A stretch of 64,000 nucleotides of DNA from Bidens hawaiensis (lineage: Eukaryota > Streptophyta > Magnoliopsida > Asterales > Asteraceae), in assembly GCA_021521415.1 (NCBI GenBank), contig JAIQDT010000230.1, forward strand, positions 1,343,501-1,407,500. The letters are read 5' to 3'. The notes beneath the pieces are model-generated. The model searched no databases. It had not been told where the DNA came from and saw only the letters and a program-made list of their open reading frames with translations. The position numbers and the translations under genes are program-made. Every line of letters begins with the position of its first letter. Within the stretch, counting starts at the first letter, position 1. Of the stretch, positions 1-10,578 are shown in pieces.

Positions 1-306
1 GAAGTGACGTTTAAATATTACAACTTTCTCGTTCTAAGCGTTATTATTTATTTGTTTTTATGTTTGTATCGTTTTTTCTTCAAGCTTATTGCTTGGTTTT
101 AATGCAATTACTATTAAAAAAAAGGTAAATTAGTATATTATTCAAAAATCTTTGTAATTGAGTTGTATTTATTATAAATGTCTAAGTCAAACTCTGAAAC
201 CAGTTAAGACAGCATAATTTGATCGGAATGAGTTAATGAGACTATTTAAATTAGAGATTGTTGCGGTAAAATACAAGAAATTCGTTATTCCGTAAAAAAA
301 TAATAA

Positions 307-362
307 TATTAATATTATATATTACTTCACATGGTATTAATATTATATATTACTTCACATGG
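307..362. repeat. 28-bp tandem duplication
   Basis: Two adjacent identical 28-bp units (307-334 and 335-362), AT-rich and ending in CACATGG, lie upstream of the 5'UTR of the phosphatase gene. They may sit in its promoter. Apart from this the first ~400 bases are AT-rich DNA in which I see no gene. Confidence 0.9.
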
Positions 363-841
363 TTTCTTAAAGAGGGGTAAAGGAAGCGAGTGGTATTCGA
401 AACCTTGAAATTAGGGCTTCAATCCATCAACTCTCTCTCTCAATTCAATTTCACCAATAAATAATCACTCATACGTTTTTAATATCGTTCAAATTTCGTC
501 TTGTTTAAGCGTTTGAGCCTAATTATCTGATTGCTAATCGCAAGTTGACCTAATTCTCGCGGCAAAACTCAATCGATCGTCAAAATTAAAGGTATAGTTC
601 TGATTTTAACCGTTTTAATTTCAAATTTATTACATAGTTTCCGATTTACAAGTGATTTGATGTGATTGCGTACGTATTAATACTGTTTTGAGGTGAATTA
701 TTATTAGTTATTATGTATAATATGTTGAATGTGTTAATTTGGATTTTAATTGGTACAGTTTCAGATTTAGAAGTTGCTGTATGCAATGAATTGAAGGCTG
801 GCTAGTGGATGTTGTGATTTTGTGTGAAATAGTGAATTATT

Positions 842-2481
842 ATGTATATTGAAGATTTTAATGGTGTTGGTGAGTCGACGGTGGGGGGAGGTGAGGAGAG
901 TTTGTCGGGTGGTGTGATCGGTTTATCGGAATCTAAGAGAGTTCTGGTAGGAGCAGGTGCTCGTGCGTTGTTTTACCCTACGCTTTTGTATAATGTTGTG
1001 AGGAACAGGTTTCAGGCTGAGTTTAGGTGGTGGGATCAGATTGAGGAGGTATCGTTTTTATTCTTATATTTTATATTTGTTAGCACATGTGATTTGCTGT
1101 GACTTATATATTGTGTTGATGTTTTGTGTGTGTGTGTGTTGTTTACAGTTTCTTCTGCTAGGTGCGGTTCCGTTTCCCTCGGATGTCAAACGGCTAAAGG
1201 ATCTTGGTGTTGGTGGAGTGGTTACACTCAATGAGCCGTATGAGACTTTGGTTCCTACATCTTTATTCAGAGTAATCTCTTTTTGTTTCTCTTATTGGCT
1301 TATTGTTATTCTTTTGCTTTATTTGTGATTGCTGTGAGTTATGATGTGTGCTTTTTACATCCATACAACATACCTACGACTACGCGTATATGCATACATT
1401 CGGGCATAATTCACAAACAGGCATGTATTGTGTGTACAAACAAACCTGAACTATTTCTAGCAGCTGAAGTGTTTTTGCTGTAACAAATTCTTTATGTTTG
1501 TGGATCCCTAAATATCTGCTTTGTTTTGATATTGTTTGGCTTACCTTTTTTGTGGGTTTTTAAGCTCTCATTCATCATTAACCATCTTTTCTGATATAAA
1601 TTGTCTGTTGATTTGCGTAGGATTATGATATTGATCATTTAGTGCTTCCAACAAGGGACTATCTATTTGCTCCATCACTCGATGACATATCTGAAGCTGT
1701 AAATTTCATCCATGGTAAGTAAATATGATCTTTAAATTGAATTCTCTCTATTTATTTTCACCTTCTGTTTGTTGATTAAACGAGACTAGTCTATAGTTTT
1801 AAACTGTTTAAACCTTATTCTCTTATGTAGGGAAAACGCTTCTCAAGCAGTCTACATATGTTCACTGTAAAGCCGGTCGTGGACGCAGCACAACCATTGT
1901 AATATGTTATCTGGTGAGTATCTGTTGATGTGTGTGTGTGTGTGTGTGTACGCATGTGCATGCCTCATTATTAAATCTTTTTTTTTGTTTATTAGATTCA
2001 GCATAGGCATATGCACCCGGATGCTGCCTATGCGTATGTGAGGTCGATCCGACCGCGGGTTCTTTTGGCATCAGCTCAGCGTCAGGCGGTAGAGGAATAT
2101 TACTATCTGAAAGTGAAGAAAATGCATTTTCCAGGCAATTTTTGGTCAGGCAACAGCAGCCAAAGTTGCAGTACGATTTATAGATCTCCAAGGTTCTATC
2201 CAGCAACAGCAGATGTGTTCACATTTGATGATGGCTCGGTAGTGGTGATAGCCAAAGCTGATCTTGATGGATATGAATATGATGATGAAAGGTGTGGTGG
2301 CGGTGGACAAATCTGGTCAGGTGTGAGTTTAGTTTGTCGCGTTGGAGTTGCAACTTTGGCGAAGTTTTCCAGCTTGTTGCACAGCAGCAACAAGATGTCA
2401 AGTGTGAGCCTTGTAACCATGGGGGACAAATATCCTTCAAAAACCTCTCATGATGTCAGCATAAACATCCATCTCTACTAG
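842..2481 (+). CDS. PTPMT: PTPMT-type dual-specificity phosphatase
   Basis: Five coding exons: 842-1048, 1149-1271, 1621-1714, 1831-1913 and 1996-2481, all GT-AG, giving 330 residues. The catalytic P-loop HCKAGRGRS places Cys154 and Arg160 (C-x5-R). Upstream, VTLNEPYETL and PTRDYLFAPS match the plant homologues of the mitochondrial PTPMT1 phosphatase, the phosphatidylglycerophosphate phosphatase of cardiolipin synthesis. The part after about residue 215 is poorly conserved Ser/Gly-rich tail. A 5'UTR intron is likely: donor at 592 (AAG|GTATAG), acceptor before 759. The ATG at 842 is chosen because it opens the conserved N-terminal exon. Family assignment is firm; substrate and location are inferred from the family. 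Confidence 0.9.
1928..1949. repeat. (TG)n microsatellite in intron 4 of the phosphatase gene
   Basis: About eleven TG units just after the donor of the last intron of the PTPMT-type gene. Confidence 0.9.
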
Positions 2482-2776
2482 AAAAAAGATCACTGGTTTG
2501 TGTAAATATTCCTGCTGGCATGTACTTAAGAAAACATACTGATGTTTTTTTTTCTTTTTTTATAAATTTGTAATTATACGATATCATGTGTATAAGTTTG
2601 ACACAGAATATGTATCGTCTATTCGTCTGTTTGAATGTTTCGATTACATTTGCAACCAAAGTGTGGCCTTAGGTTCACAGCATAACATATTTCCAGTATA
2701 AATATTTGTAAACTTACACGTGGCACACTGCCACAATGGCGATTCATATTTTCAAGTCAACATCAAATATCAAATA

Positions 2777-5700
2777 CTAGTATACGTCTGTAAGCCCAAG
2801 AAAATCGCTGAAGAAACTTTTAACTGATGGTGGCCATGTATAAGACGAATCATATCCTTGCAGAGCCGTCATAGGGGTCTCATCATCAACTTTAACATCT
2901 TCATCTTTCAAGTAAGGGATAACATATTTTTTCATGTCGCTGTCAGAAATCCCGAGATGATTTCCTGTCACGTTGATGAACTTCACTTTTCCGGCTTCAT
3001 CCAATTTCCTCAGACCAATCCAGTCTTCGATATAAAGTTGGGTCTGTGTTAAAAAGAAACAAAAGAGACTTATTAGTTATTATCTTGAGACAACAGTCAC
3101 TTTGAAAGCAAACGCCAGGTGCGCACGTGGTTTAAATTGTAGTATTAAGTGAATGTTGGGAAGACCAACTAACCTCCTGTGGAGCCAAAACCGGGCTGAA
3201 CTTTCCATCTGGATAGTATCCAAACCAAGCAGTTTCTTTAGGTATCAAAACCGTGTCCTGCTCAAACTGTTGCAGCAGACAGGGCATAATAAGCATTCGC
3301 ATATAAACAGAGGGAGGTTCAAATAATAAGACCCATAAATAGGTAGCCTTTTGATCATATTTTAAGAGATGGTAGAATCATGATCGTTTCCACCTTTTGT
3401 TCGGTCAATAATCAAATGCTAAAAGTGGCTCCTTTAGTTCCTAATTGATTGAAAGTTGGTTGTTAGTATGTACCATGATAAGCACCAGATTTTTTATGCT
3501 GCTAAATCTCTTCTTGTAAGTGGAGTTTCTCGTTTCTGGAATTTCATTGTTAAGCTTCGGGAGAAATCGGCAGTGCTGTAAATAGCCATCAATATTCTGG
3601 AACCAAATACTAATCATAAGCAACCACCATCTCGAAGGAAACAATATACAAATACCAGATCCTTTGAAACTTTTTTGCTATTATGTTGTTAACAAACATG
3701 CAATGAAGCTGATAATATGGCGAGTTAAGTAGAGCAGGCTTACATTTGGTAATTTCAGATAGCCACTAGGAGCCAAGTGTTCCTGTGCATTTACAAGTAA
3801 AATATTGTTAGCAAAATTAACATGTTGGTCAAGACATCATACCTCAGGTTTCATGTAATCGGGTAGGTATCATCTAATACCATACCCACCCTAACTCCAT
3901 AAATTTTTCTATAATTAATCCCACACCTGATCACATACCCGCCCCGAATGTTTCGGTTTTCTAGTCGGGTTCAGGTTTTTCGGTCATCCCTACATACCTG
4001 TATATAATCAGTATAGATCTCTGACTTGATAAGTATATTTGCTAGCCTGCAGAAAATGCCAGTCTGCAAAACCAGTTTACATTTCAGATTAAACACTAGA
4101 TCTATTCAGCCAGGAAAACTTTCCTTCCCCTATGTTTGATGAAAGTTGAATGTTTTAAATTTTGTGGCAACTCATGAATATATACTAAACACATTAAAAT
4201 CATACAAAAAGGCTCGCGACTTCAATTTCTAACAAGTGTGATCTCAGCCACTAACAAATGAATTCCTTTTAACTTCCATATATAATCAGAAGGGAGCACT
4301 TACACCACAAAGTGGCACTGAGGCGGTACCAGCATGAGGTCCTCCCAGTGATATCAAATTATTAACCTGTCTTGGACAAAAAGCATCATTAGATAAAACA
4401 AAACATATCAACTGTACTTTGAGCATGCACGATGCAAAGACCAGTAAACTAGGGGAGACAGCTGTACTTGCCTGAGGCCCGCCATCACAAAATTCTTCAA
4501 CACCTCGGCCGATTACATTGCCCTGTATGCATAGGAGCAGTTAGATAAGCAATGCGTTGCAGAAAGACAATATGAATATCAGAAGAAACAGCGGATCTTG
4601 ATAGTCACCTGTGAGAGTCCAACTATGTTGTAACCATTACTGAGTTCCTTCATTTTCTTCACCTGAAGCAGCCATTTACATTTACTGGTAAGCCAAAGAA
4701 ATTGTATCAAAGGGAGATTGAAAAAGAAAATCATTTATCTTTCTTCCACAGAGATGTCTTCACCTTCTCACAAACAAGTTCAGACTGTGAACATACAAAA
4801 ATAAAATGATTTCAGCAGGTAGCTTATATAAATAGTTAAATACACGATACTTGATAGTGAAAATAATCTCAAATCCACCTGTTCTAGCAGGGGCATAAAC
4901 CAGGAATCCCATGCTCCATTTCCAATTTCACTACAGCATTGCATGAATAACATGAAACCATGAGAATCAATTATTTAATAAGTTGAAAATGAACTAAAAT
5001 AATAACCAAAACATAGGGTGCAAAAAATATTGGTTAAGCAAAACAATAACTTTTAAAATCATAACACGGGGAGCACCAGTAAGAAAGCCCAAATCAAGCA
5101 ATACTATACTGAGTACATGGAAAGCAACTTCAAAAGATTTTGTGGTCAAATATTTATTTGAAAGAAATAAAGGTTCAAGTCCTTAATAACAGCATGACAT
5201 GTATGATATAGTGACTATTGACATTATCAGATGTAGATGAGAAAAATCAAGCCGTAAAAAATAAACGAGGCATACATGCAAAATCCTTCAGACTTGGACA
5301 TGTCGCTGAGTTCTTGGGTGAACTGTGTCAATCCTTTATTTGAACATTGATCACCAATACCTGTCATGGAACCACATAAGATCATCTGTGAAAAGTTCAA
5401 TATAGAGATAGCAGTTTACGAGTATTCAGGAATATCTGCAACTACGTTACATCCAATTTTTTTTCCAGGATTTTTTGATTTTATCCTCGAACGTATTAGT
5501 TTCTTTTTTCAAAGAAGGGCAACCCACACACTCTCTAACTCTACTTTACTTACTCTTATATTACATTTTCACTTCACTTCATTTGCAGCCGCTAACAGAA
5601 AGTCATGACAAACATGAGATCACGATAGACAGATTTCAAAAAATATAACAAAAAAAATTATCAAAAATTTTCTATTCTGTTGACTTAAAAAATGCATAAC

Positions 5701-6164
5701 AAAAAGTCGCTCTCGAAGACGCTTGCAAAGATTGTACACTCCCTACCTTCCATTTTTAGAAACTAGAATTAATGCCATTTGGCCTAAATATATCCAAGTC
5801 ATGAAACCTTATCGGTATACAATCAATTAATCAATCAATGAATCGTGTGCATGTGCTTTCGTAGTTTCATCTTTCCTCCTAAAAACCAGGTGAAAACTAA
5901 GTAACCAACAAACTATTGATTAAAGTGTGTGTAATACAAATTGTGCTACCTATTCATTGAATACCTGTTTTGAAATCAGTTATGAATTTGATATATCGCA
6001 GTTGAATTGTGAAAAAAAACCCTAATTTAGTGATTACAAATATATATACATACATAGATAATTGGATTACCGTGAAGTACAATGAAAGGAAGAGAGAAAG
6101 ATGAAATAGGAAATCAGAGGAAGAGGATGATGATGATTGGCAATGGTGATGGTGATGAATCCAT
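2777..6164 (-). CDS. PPT1: Palmitoyl-protein thioesterase, with an in-frame TGA in the signal peptide
   Basis: Twelve exons read downward: 6164-6071, 5360-5276, 4930-4879, 4784-4764, 4662-4609, 4522-4472, 4366-4304, 4063-3998, 3782-3744, 3596-3474, 3266-3174 and 3043-2777 (1008 nt, 336 codons). The family removes palmitate from protein cysteines in the lysosome or vacuole. The triad is visible: Ser101 in GLSQG, Asp220 in FEQDTV, His276 in GNHLGI, with spacing like animal PPT1. IEIGNGAWDSW and SLGGPHAGTASVP are family hallmarks. The exon 4522-4472 ends in a GC donor (CAG|GCAAGT). Exon 1 holds ATG at 6164, then an in-frame TGA at 6116-6114, then PFIVLHG joined correctly to exon 2. All other exons are open, so either this allele is disabled, the start differs, or the base is wrong. 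Confidence 0.85.
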
Positions 6165-6282
6165 GGTTATCGTCTTCTTCTTCTTCTTCTTCATCATCAT
6201 CATATTAATCAATGGTGATGAATCCATGGTTATCGTCTTCTTCTTCTTCTTCTTCTTCTTCATCATCATCATATTAATCAAT
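6151..6282. repeat. 63/69-bp tandem duplication over the thioesterase start region
   Basis: The units 6151-6213 and 6214-6282 are the same apart from two extra TTC triplets in the second. Each carries a candidate ATG in the thioesterase frame (6164 and 6227, minus strand) and a polypurine/polypyrimidine run. Confidence 0.9.
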
Positions 6283-6380
6283 CACTGTGGTGTGTTGTGG
6301 TGTTTGTTGGGGATTCTATTCTCTCTGTAACAGCTTTCATTTTCTTACTATTATTATAATCTCCCATATTTCTATAAATT

Positions 6381-6381
6381 C

Positions 6382-6435
<54 letters not shown>

Positions 6436-6452
6436 CATTATTATTATTATTA
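6381..6452. repeat. (ATT)n microsatellite
   Basis: Over 20 ATT triplets with one ATC interruption, upstream of the thioesterase gene. Confidence 0.95.
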
Positions 6453-6474
6453 TATCGGTATGTATTCGTACCTG

Positions 6475-6720
6475 TTAGAGGTGCACAAAATAACCGGTTT
6501 CGGACCTGCCCGGAATTGGTTTCTACCTTGACCTGCGGATACAACCTGGTATTGGGTTTCTCCCCAGACCTGTACCCGGACCCGCCAGAACCATTTCCAA
6601 TTTTACCGGGTCAAAACCCAAAAAAATAACCTGAAAAACCCGGTCAAGTATCCGACTATACCCGGAATCGGTTTCTACAAGATACCCGGTTTATGCAATT
6701 ATAGTACTAGTCATATAAGA
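6475..6720. mobile_element. Possible hAT-type terminal fragment
   Basis: The segment begins TAGAGGTGCACAAAATAACC and is full of CCGG-containing subterminal repeats (ACCGGTTT, CCCGGAATCGG, ACCCGG). Plant hAT elements commonly start with a TAGAGGTGCA-like terminus followed by such repeats. No partner end or target duplication was found. The rest up to ~7400 shows no gene; 6737-6973 is a non-coding stretch of unknown type. Confidence 0.35.
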
Positions 6721-7416
6721 TCATACAAGCCTATAACTATGTATAGTTGATCACACGAGTCATATCATGTATTAGAGCACACGGAGTGGTCCCTCTCATT
6801 TGGGGTGGTGTTCCCAGGGGTGATGTATAGTTGTGGTCCGGGTTGGCCCCGTTTTTTTGCTCAATAGTGTAAATTTTAACGCTTTCGTCCGGAAATTTTG
6901 AGCCCCCCACCTTCGCGTTTTCGTCCAAGCTTTGCCACAAATATTGCCACATTTTCCAGGATGAAAAACCCATGAATTTATCCTAGACTTCCCCCATTTT
7001 GTTCTTAATTTGCCTTATATTTCGTGGGTTAGCTACTTTAGCGGCCTGGCATGTTACTCGGAATTCTCGATTATTTCATTTCTTGATGTTAGCAATGTAC
7101 AATGATCATTACAGTGAAAATGCCTTTGGATAATCCTATCAAAGTGTAGTCTGTGTAAAAATAACCTATATCAGTTTAAAGAGAAGCTAGTGAATAACCT
7201 ATATTCTGCTTAATCAACAAATTTCCTTCAAGAAATATACAATCAACAAACAAAAACTTTCATAAAAGAAAATTGGTCATAAATTTATAAATAACCTATT
7301 CACCACTCTCTATTCTAACAGTATTCATAACCTATACCATAAATAACACACATATGCACAACCACCACTTAACAATAAATACAATTCAAGACTGTTTGTC
7401 TAAGCAGCAACCAGTT

Positions 7417-9242
7417 TCACTGGTTATCCTGCAGAAATGCAACATCCATGTTCGGTGCAGACCGTACAGTCAGCAGATGATCATGATCATGACCATGACG
7501 ATCGTTGTCCTCCTCCTCATCGTCACTCAGCATTGTTAAAGATGAATATCCAGATTCTGATCCTTGGTCACCTGATAAATAAATAAATAACAGCTTCATT
7601 TAACGGTTTCTCATTTCAGCCACACGCGCACACACATCATTATGGCATTACTAACCAGAATATGTTGCATGCTCGGTTATGCGTCCAACAGCACCAACTT
7701 GAATCTTTTCTGACAGTAGACAGTTGCATAACGAACCTGCTTGTCAAAAACATCAATACATCAATATTAATTTATTCTTACAAAAAAAAGAGAAAACGAA
7801 ATGGTCACTTGTTACCTAGTTTAGCCAAACGATTGACCCATCGTGGGATGGGATTTCCAGTGAGACGGTAAGAGACTTCATCGGTAAAATGATTACAGTT
7901 TTTTGCAATCAAATGATAAGTGTCACCATGATATTTGTTAGACAGATGCTCCATAAATGAACGAAACTCTGTAGACGACATATCCGTGCTGCCCAGACGA
8001 ATAGATCGTCTGAACACGAAACCCGGGCAACTTCTCGGTTCCACCTCAAAAATCCCACTGCTTGAGTACTCATGGGCTCCAAATGCATATTCCATACCAT
8101 GTGCTGTTTGTCATATCATATATTATTCTGATGAAAAATAGGTCATATATATATAACAATAATATCTAGGATAAATACCATAAAAACCAATGTACTTTCT
8201 GTTTATTCTCGTATAATTCCCCAACAATTTTTACACATAAAAAACCAACATACTTTATATTCTTCTCCTGTAAAAGTCCCTTAACATTATTTTTTTAATA
8301 TAAAAGTCCCTTAACATGTTTATATTTGAAAAAAAAAAACCTCTTCATTATGACTCGATGCATAACGAAGACATTATTTTACAAAATACATTAGTTTATA
8401 ACAATAAAAATTATTTGTTTATAACTTTTTATGGAACCGAGCATGTGCCAAGCTTAAGCTTGAAAATACGACTCAAGAGCTGAGCTCAAGCTTTAGAAAA
8501 AAAAACTTGAAACGAGCCAAGCTCGAGCTTAGAAAAATAGTTCGAAACGAGCCAAGCTCAAAGCTTTAGAAAAATAGCTCAAAACAAGCCAAGCTCAAAG
8601 CTTTAGAAAAATAGCTCGAAACGAACAAAGTTCAAAGCTTTAGAAAAATAGCTCGAAACGAGCCAAGCTCAAGCTTGAAACGAGCTGAGCTCAAGCTCTC
8701 GTAAATCAAAACGAACAGAGCTCAAGCCTAGTTGAGATCGGTTTCGGCCCGTTTACACCTCTACAAGAAAAACAGAAAGTATGTTGGTTTTTTATGTGCA
8801 AAAAAACTGTTAAGTGACTTTTACAATAAAATCTAATTTAAAAAACATGAGTTGGGTTTTGTGGTATTTGCCCTAATATCTAATTTTTTTGCTAATTTAA
8901 AAAAAAAATACTAAAATGGATAATCTTTTTATATGCACTAATCATTGCACTAAAAGCTTTTACTTTTAACAATTAACAGACTCAATTATACAGTTTTTGA
9001 CCTTGAATATTAAGAGTAAATCTTATTATCCTAAAAGATGAAAATAATAAATAAATAAATAAATAGCAGAAGAATTGTGTACCTTCAATACCAGAATGAA
9101 AAATCCCCAATCCAAACCAGTACATGTAGTTATTAACAGGAGTGAGATCATAAACATTTAGATACATCAAAGCATGGTTACTTGCTGTATTATTATTATT
9201 ATTATTATTATTATTCTGCTTTTTCCAAGGAATTAACCACAT
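7417..9242 (-). CDS. DeSI-like PPPDE-domain deubiquitinase/deSUMOylase
   Basis: Four exons: 9242-9083, 8103-7816, 7736-7656 and 7571-7417 (684 nt, 227 residues), all GT-AG and in phase. The PPPDE fold is a papain-like thiol peptidase acting on SUMO or ubiquitin conjugates. Its two catalytic residues are visible: His49 in IFHSGIE and Cys123 in AKNCNHF. LNVYDLTPVNNY, YAFGAHEY and FEVEPRSCPGF are typical of the plant DESI2-like group. The start is the ATG at 9242; nine consecutive Asn residues follow at 10-18, encoded by an ATT-type microsatellite. The C-terminus is acidic and then His/Asp-rich. Intron 1 (8104-9082) is mostly a MULE-like insertion. The domain call is firm; the substrate is not known. 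Confidence 0.9.
8169..8873. mobile_element. Non-autonomous MULE-like element with 9-bp target duplication
   Basis: The ends are inverted: GGATAAATACCATAAAAACC at the left and the complement of GGGCAAATACCACAAAACCC at the right. The 9-bp direct repeat TAATATCTA flanks it on both sides (8160-8168 and 8874-8882). A 9-bp duplication is the Mutator-family signature. No transposase is encoded. It lies inside intron 1 of the DeSI-like gene. Confidence 0.8.
8440..8765. repeat. Tandem AGCTC/AAGCTT-rich repeats nested in the MULE-like element
   Basis: Units of ~40-50 bp around GCTCGAAACGAGCCAAGCTC repeat about six times. The right edge (ACACCTCTACA) resembles a hAT-type terminus, so this may be a nested hAT remnant. 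Confidence 0.6.
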
Positions 9243-9296
9243 TATCACACCCACTTTAATTCTATCCTAATCAATTCACAACAAAATAGTTAACTT

Positions 9297-9612
9297 AATA
9301 ATAATAATAATATTAGAAATAAATGATTGAGACAGAACAGAACAGAACAGAACAGAACAGAACAGACTTACTTACATGGATCAAGAAAGAAGAAGGCAGG
9401 TTTAAGGTTCAAGACTTACAAAACAAAACAATTAAGTTAAGTTGAAGACGTGCGTAGGTGTGAAGTAACAAAAAGTAAGTTGATTATTATCAATGATGGG
9501 ATTTGATGTATTTGACCTTTTCAATATTATTGTAAAAGGGACAAAACTATTATTATCATTATTATTAAGGTCGTTAAATTCATATCGGGTCGGGTCGGGT
9601 CGGGTCGGGTCA
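9297..9612. repeat. Cluster of microsatellites upstream of the DeSI-like gene
   Basis: (AAT)n at ~9297-9310, (GAACA)n with about seven units at ~9331-9366, and (CGGGT)n with about five units at ~9585-9610. They sit in or near the 5'UTR and promoter of the DeSI-like gene. From 9613 to 10578 the DNA is AT-rich and I see no gene or clear element. Confidence 0.85.
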
Positions 9613-10578
9613 GTATGTAGGCTCGGTGTGAACTGTACATGAGACCAAGAAAACCGATACAAAATCGGAAAACTAGACGGGAATAACCAAACTGATACAA
9701 AAACTAACGGTTTGACTTATGTTTTTGTAAAAATCAATCTCTCGGTTTTGCGTGCAATTAAACAAAAAAACTAATCCAAACTATAGATTTTTAATTTTAA
9801 TTATTGAATTAATTTTAATAGCTTAATGAATAGTTTAACTCAAATATTTTTAACTCCAAACATATAATACTCAATTGATTATTTACTAAAAAATTATATA
9901 TGTCCAAACTTATTATTTTTTTGCAACATTTTCTAATTATAAAAAATGGTTATTAGAATATTCTTGTAAGGTTATACAATTTATAATTGGACTTCTCACA
10001 CATATATAGAAGTGTTTGGCAAATAGCTAATTAAATAGTCCTCTTACCAAACTATTGAATAGTCCTCTGCCTAACAATCTTTTTAATGAAACCTTTTTAT
10101 TCTTTTAAAACTAACCAGCATAATAATATACTAGTTTATGTCCAGCCAACATAATAAGATCCTCGCTGTCTGTCGATATGTAGATACAAGTAGTCTTCGC
10201 AACGAACCCAACACATGTCGATATCCTTTTGATCATATTGCGACTTTACTTTTTGGATTTTATTTTCCCGTTGCTATAGAATATTGTTTTGTTATTAGAT
10301 TGTTTACAAGAATTTGAGAAATTCAGTCTGCAAGATATCTAGGGCTATAGTATAGCTAGATATAAATCTGTAATGTATTAAACAACTATACATTTATGAC
10401 TGAATATACATGTCACAAACTCTTTTCTAGTATACACATATAGATGCAACCTGTATGCATCTTCTTCATAATAAATACATTGAAGACATCAGTTAGGACT
10501 TAGGATAATTATGTTGAGGTTTATGAAGTGGAACAAGAATCATTGGAAGAACATCCAAGCCTTTGATCATCAACAACA

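Noticed and set aside
6278..6544. Frame with ~20 consecutive Asn or Ile
   Set aside because: It is just the (ATT)n microsatellite read on either strand; there is no conserved flanking protein.
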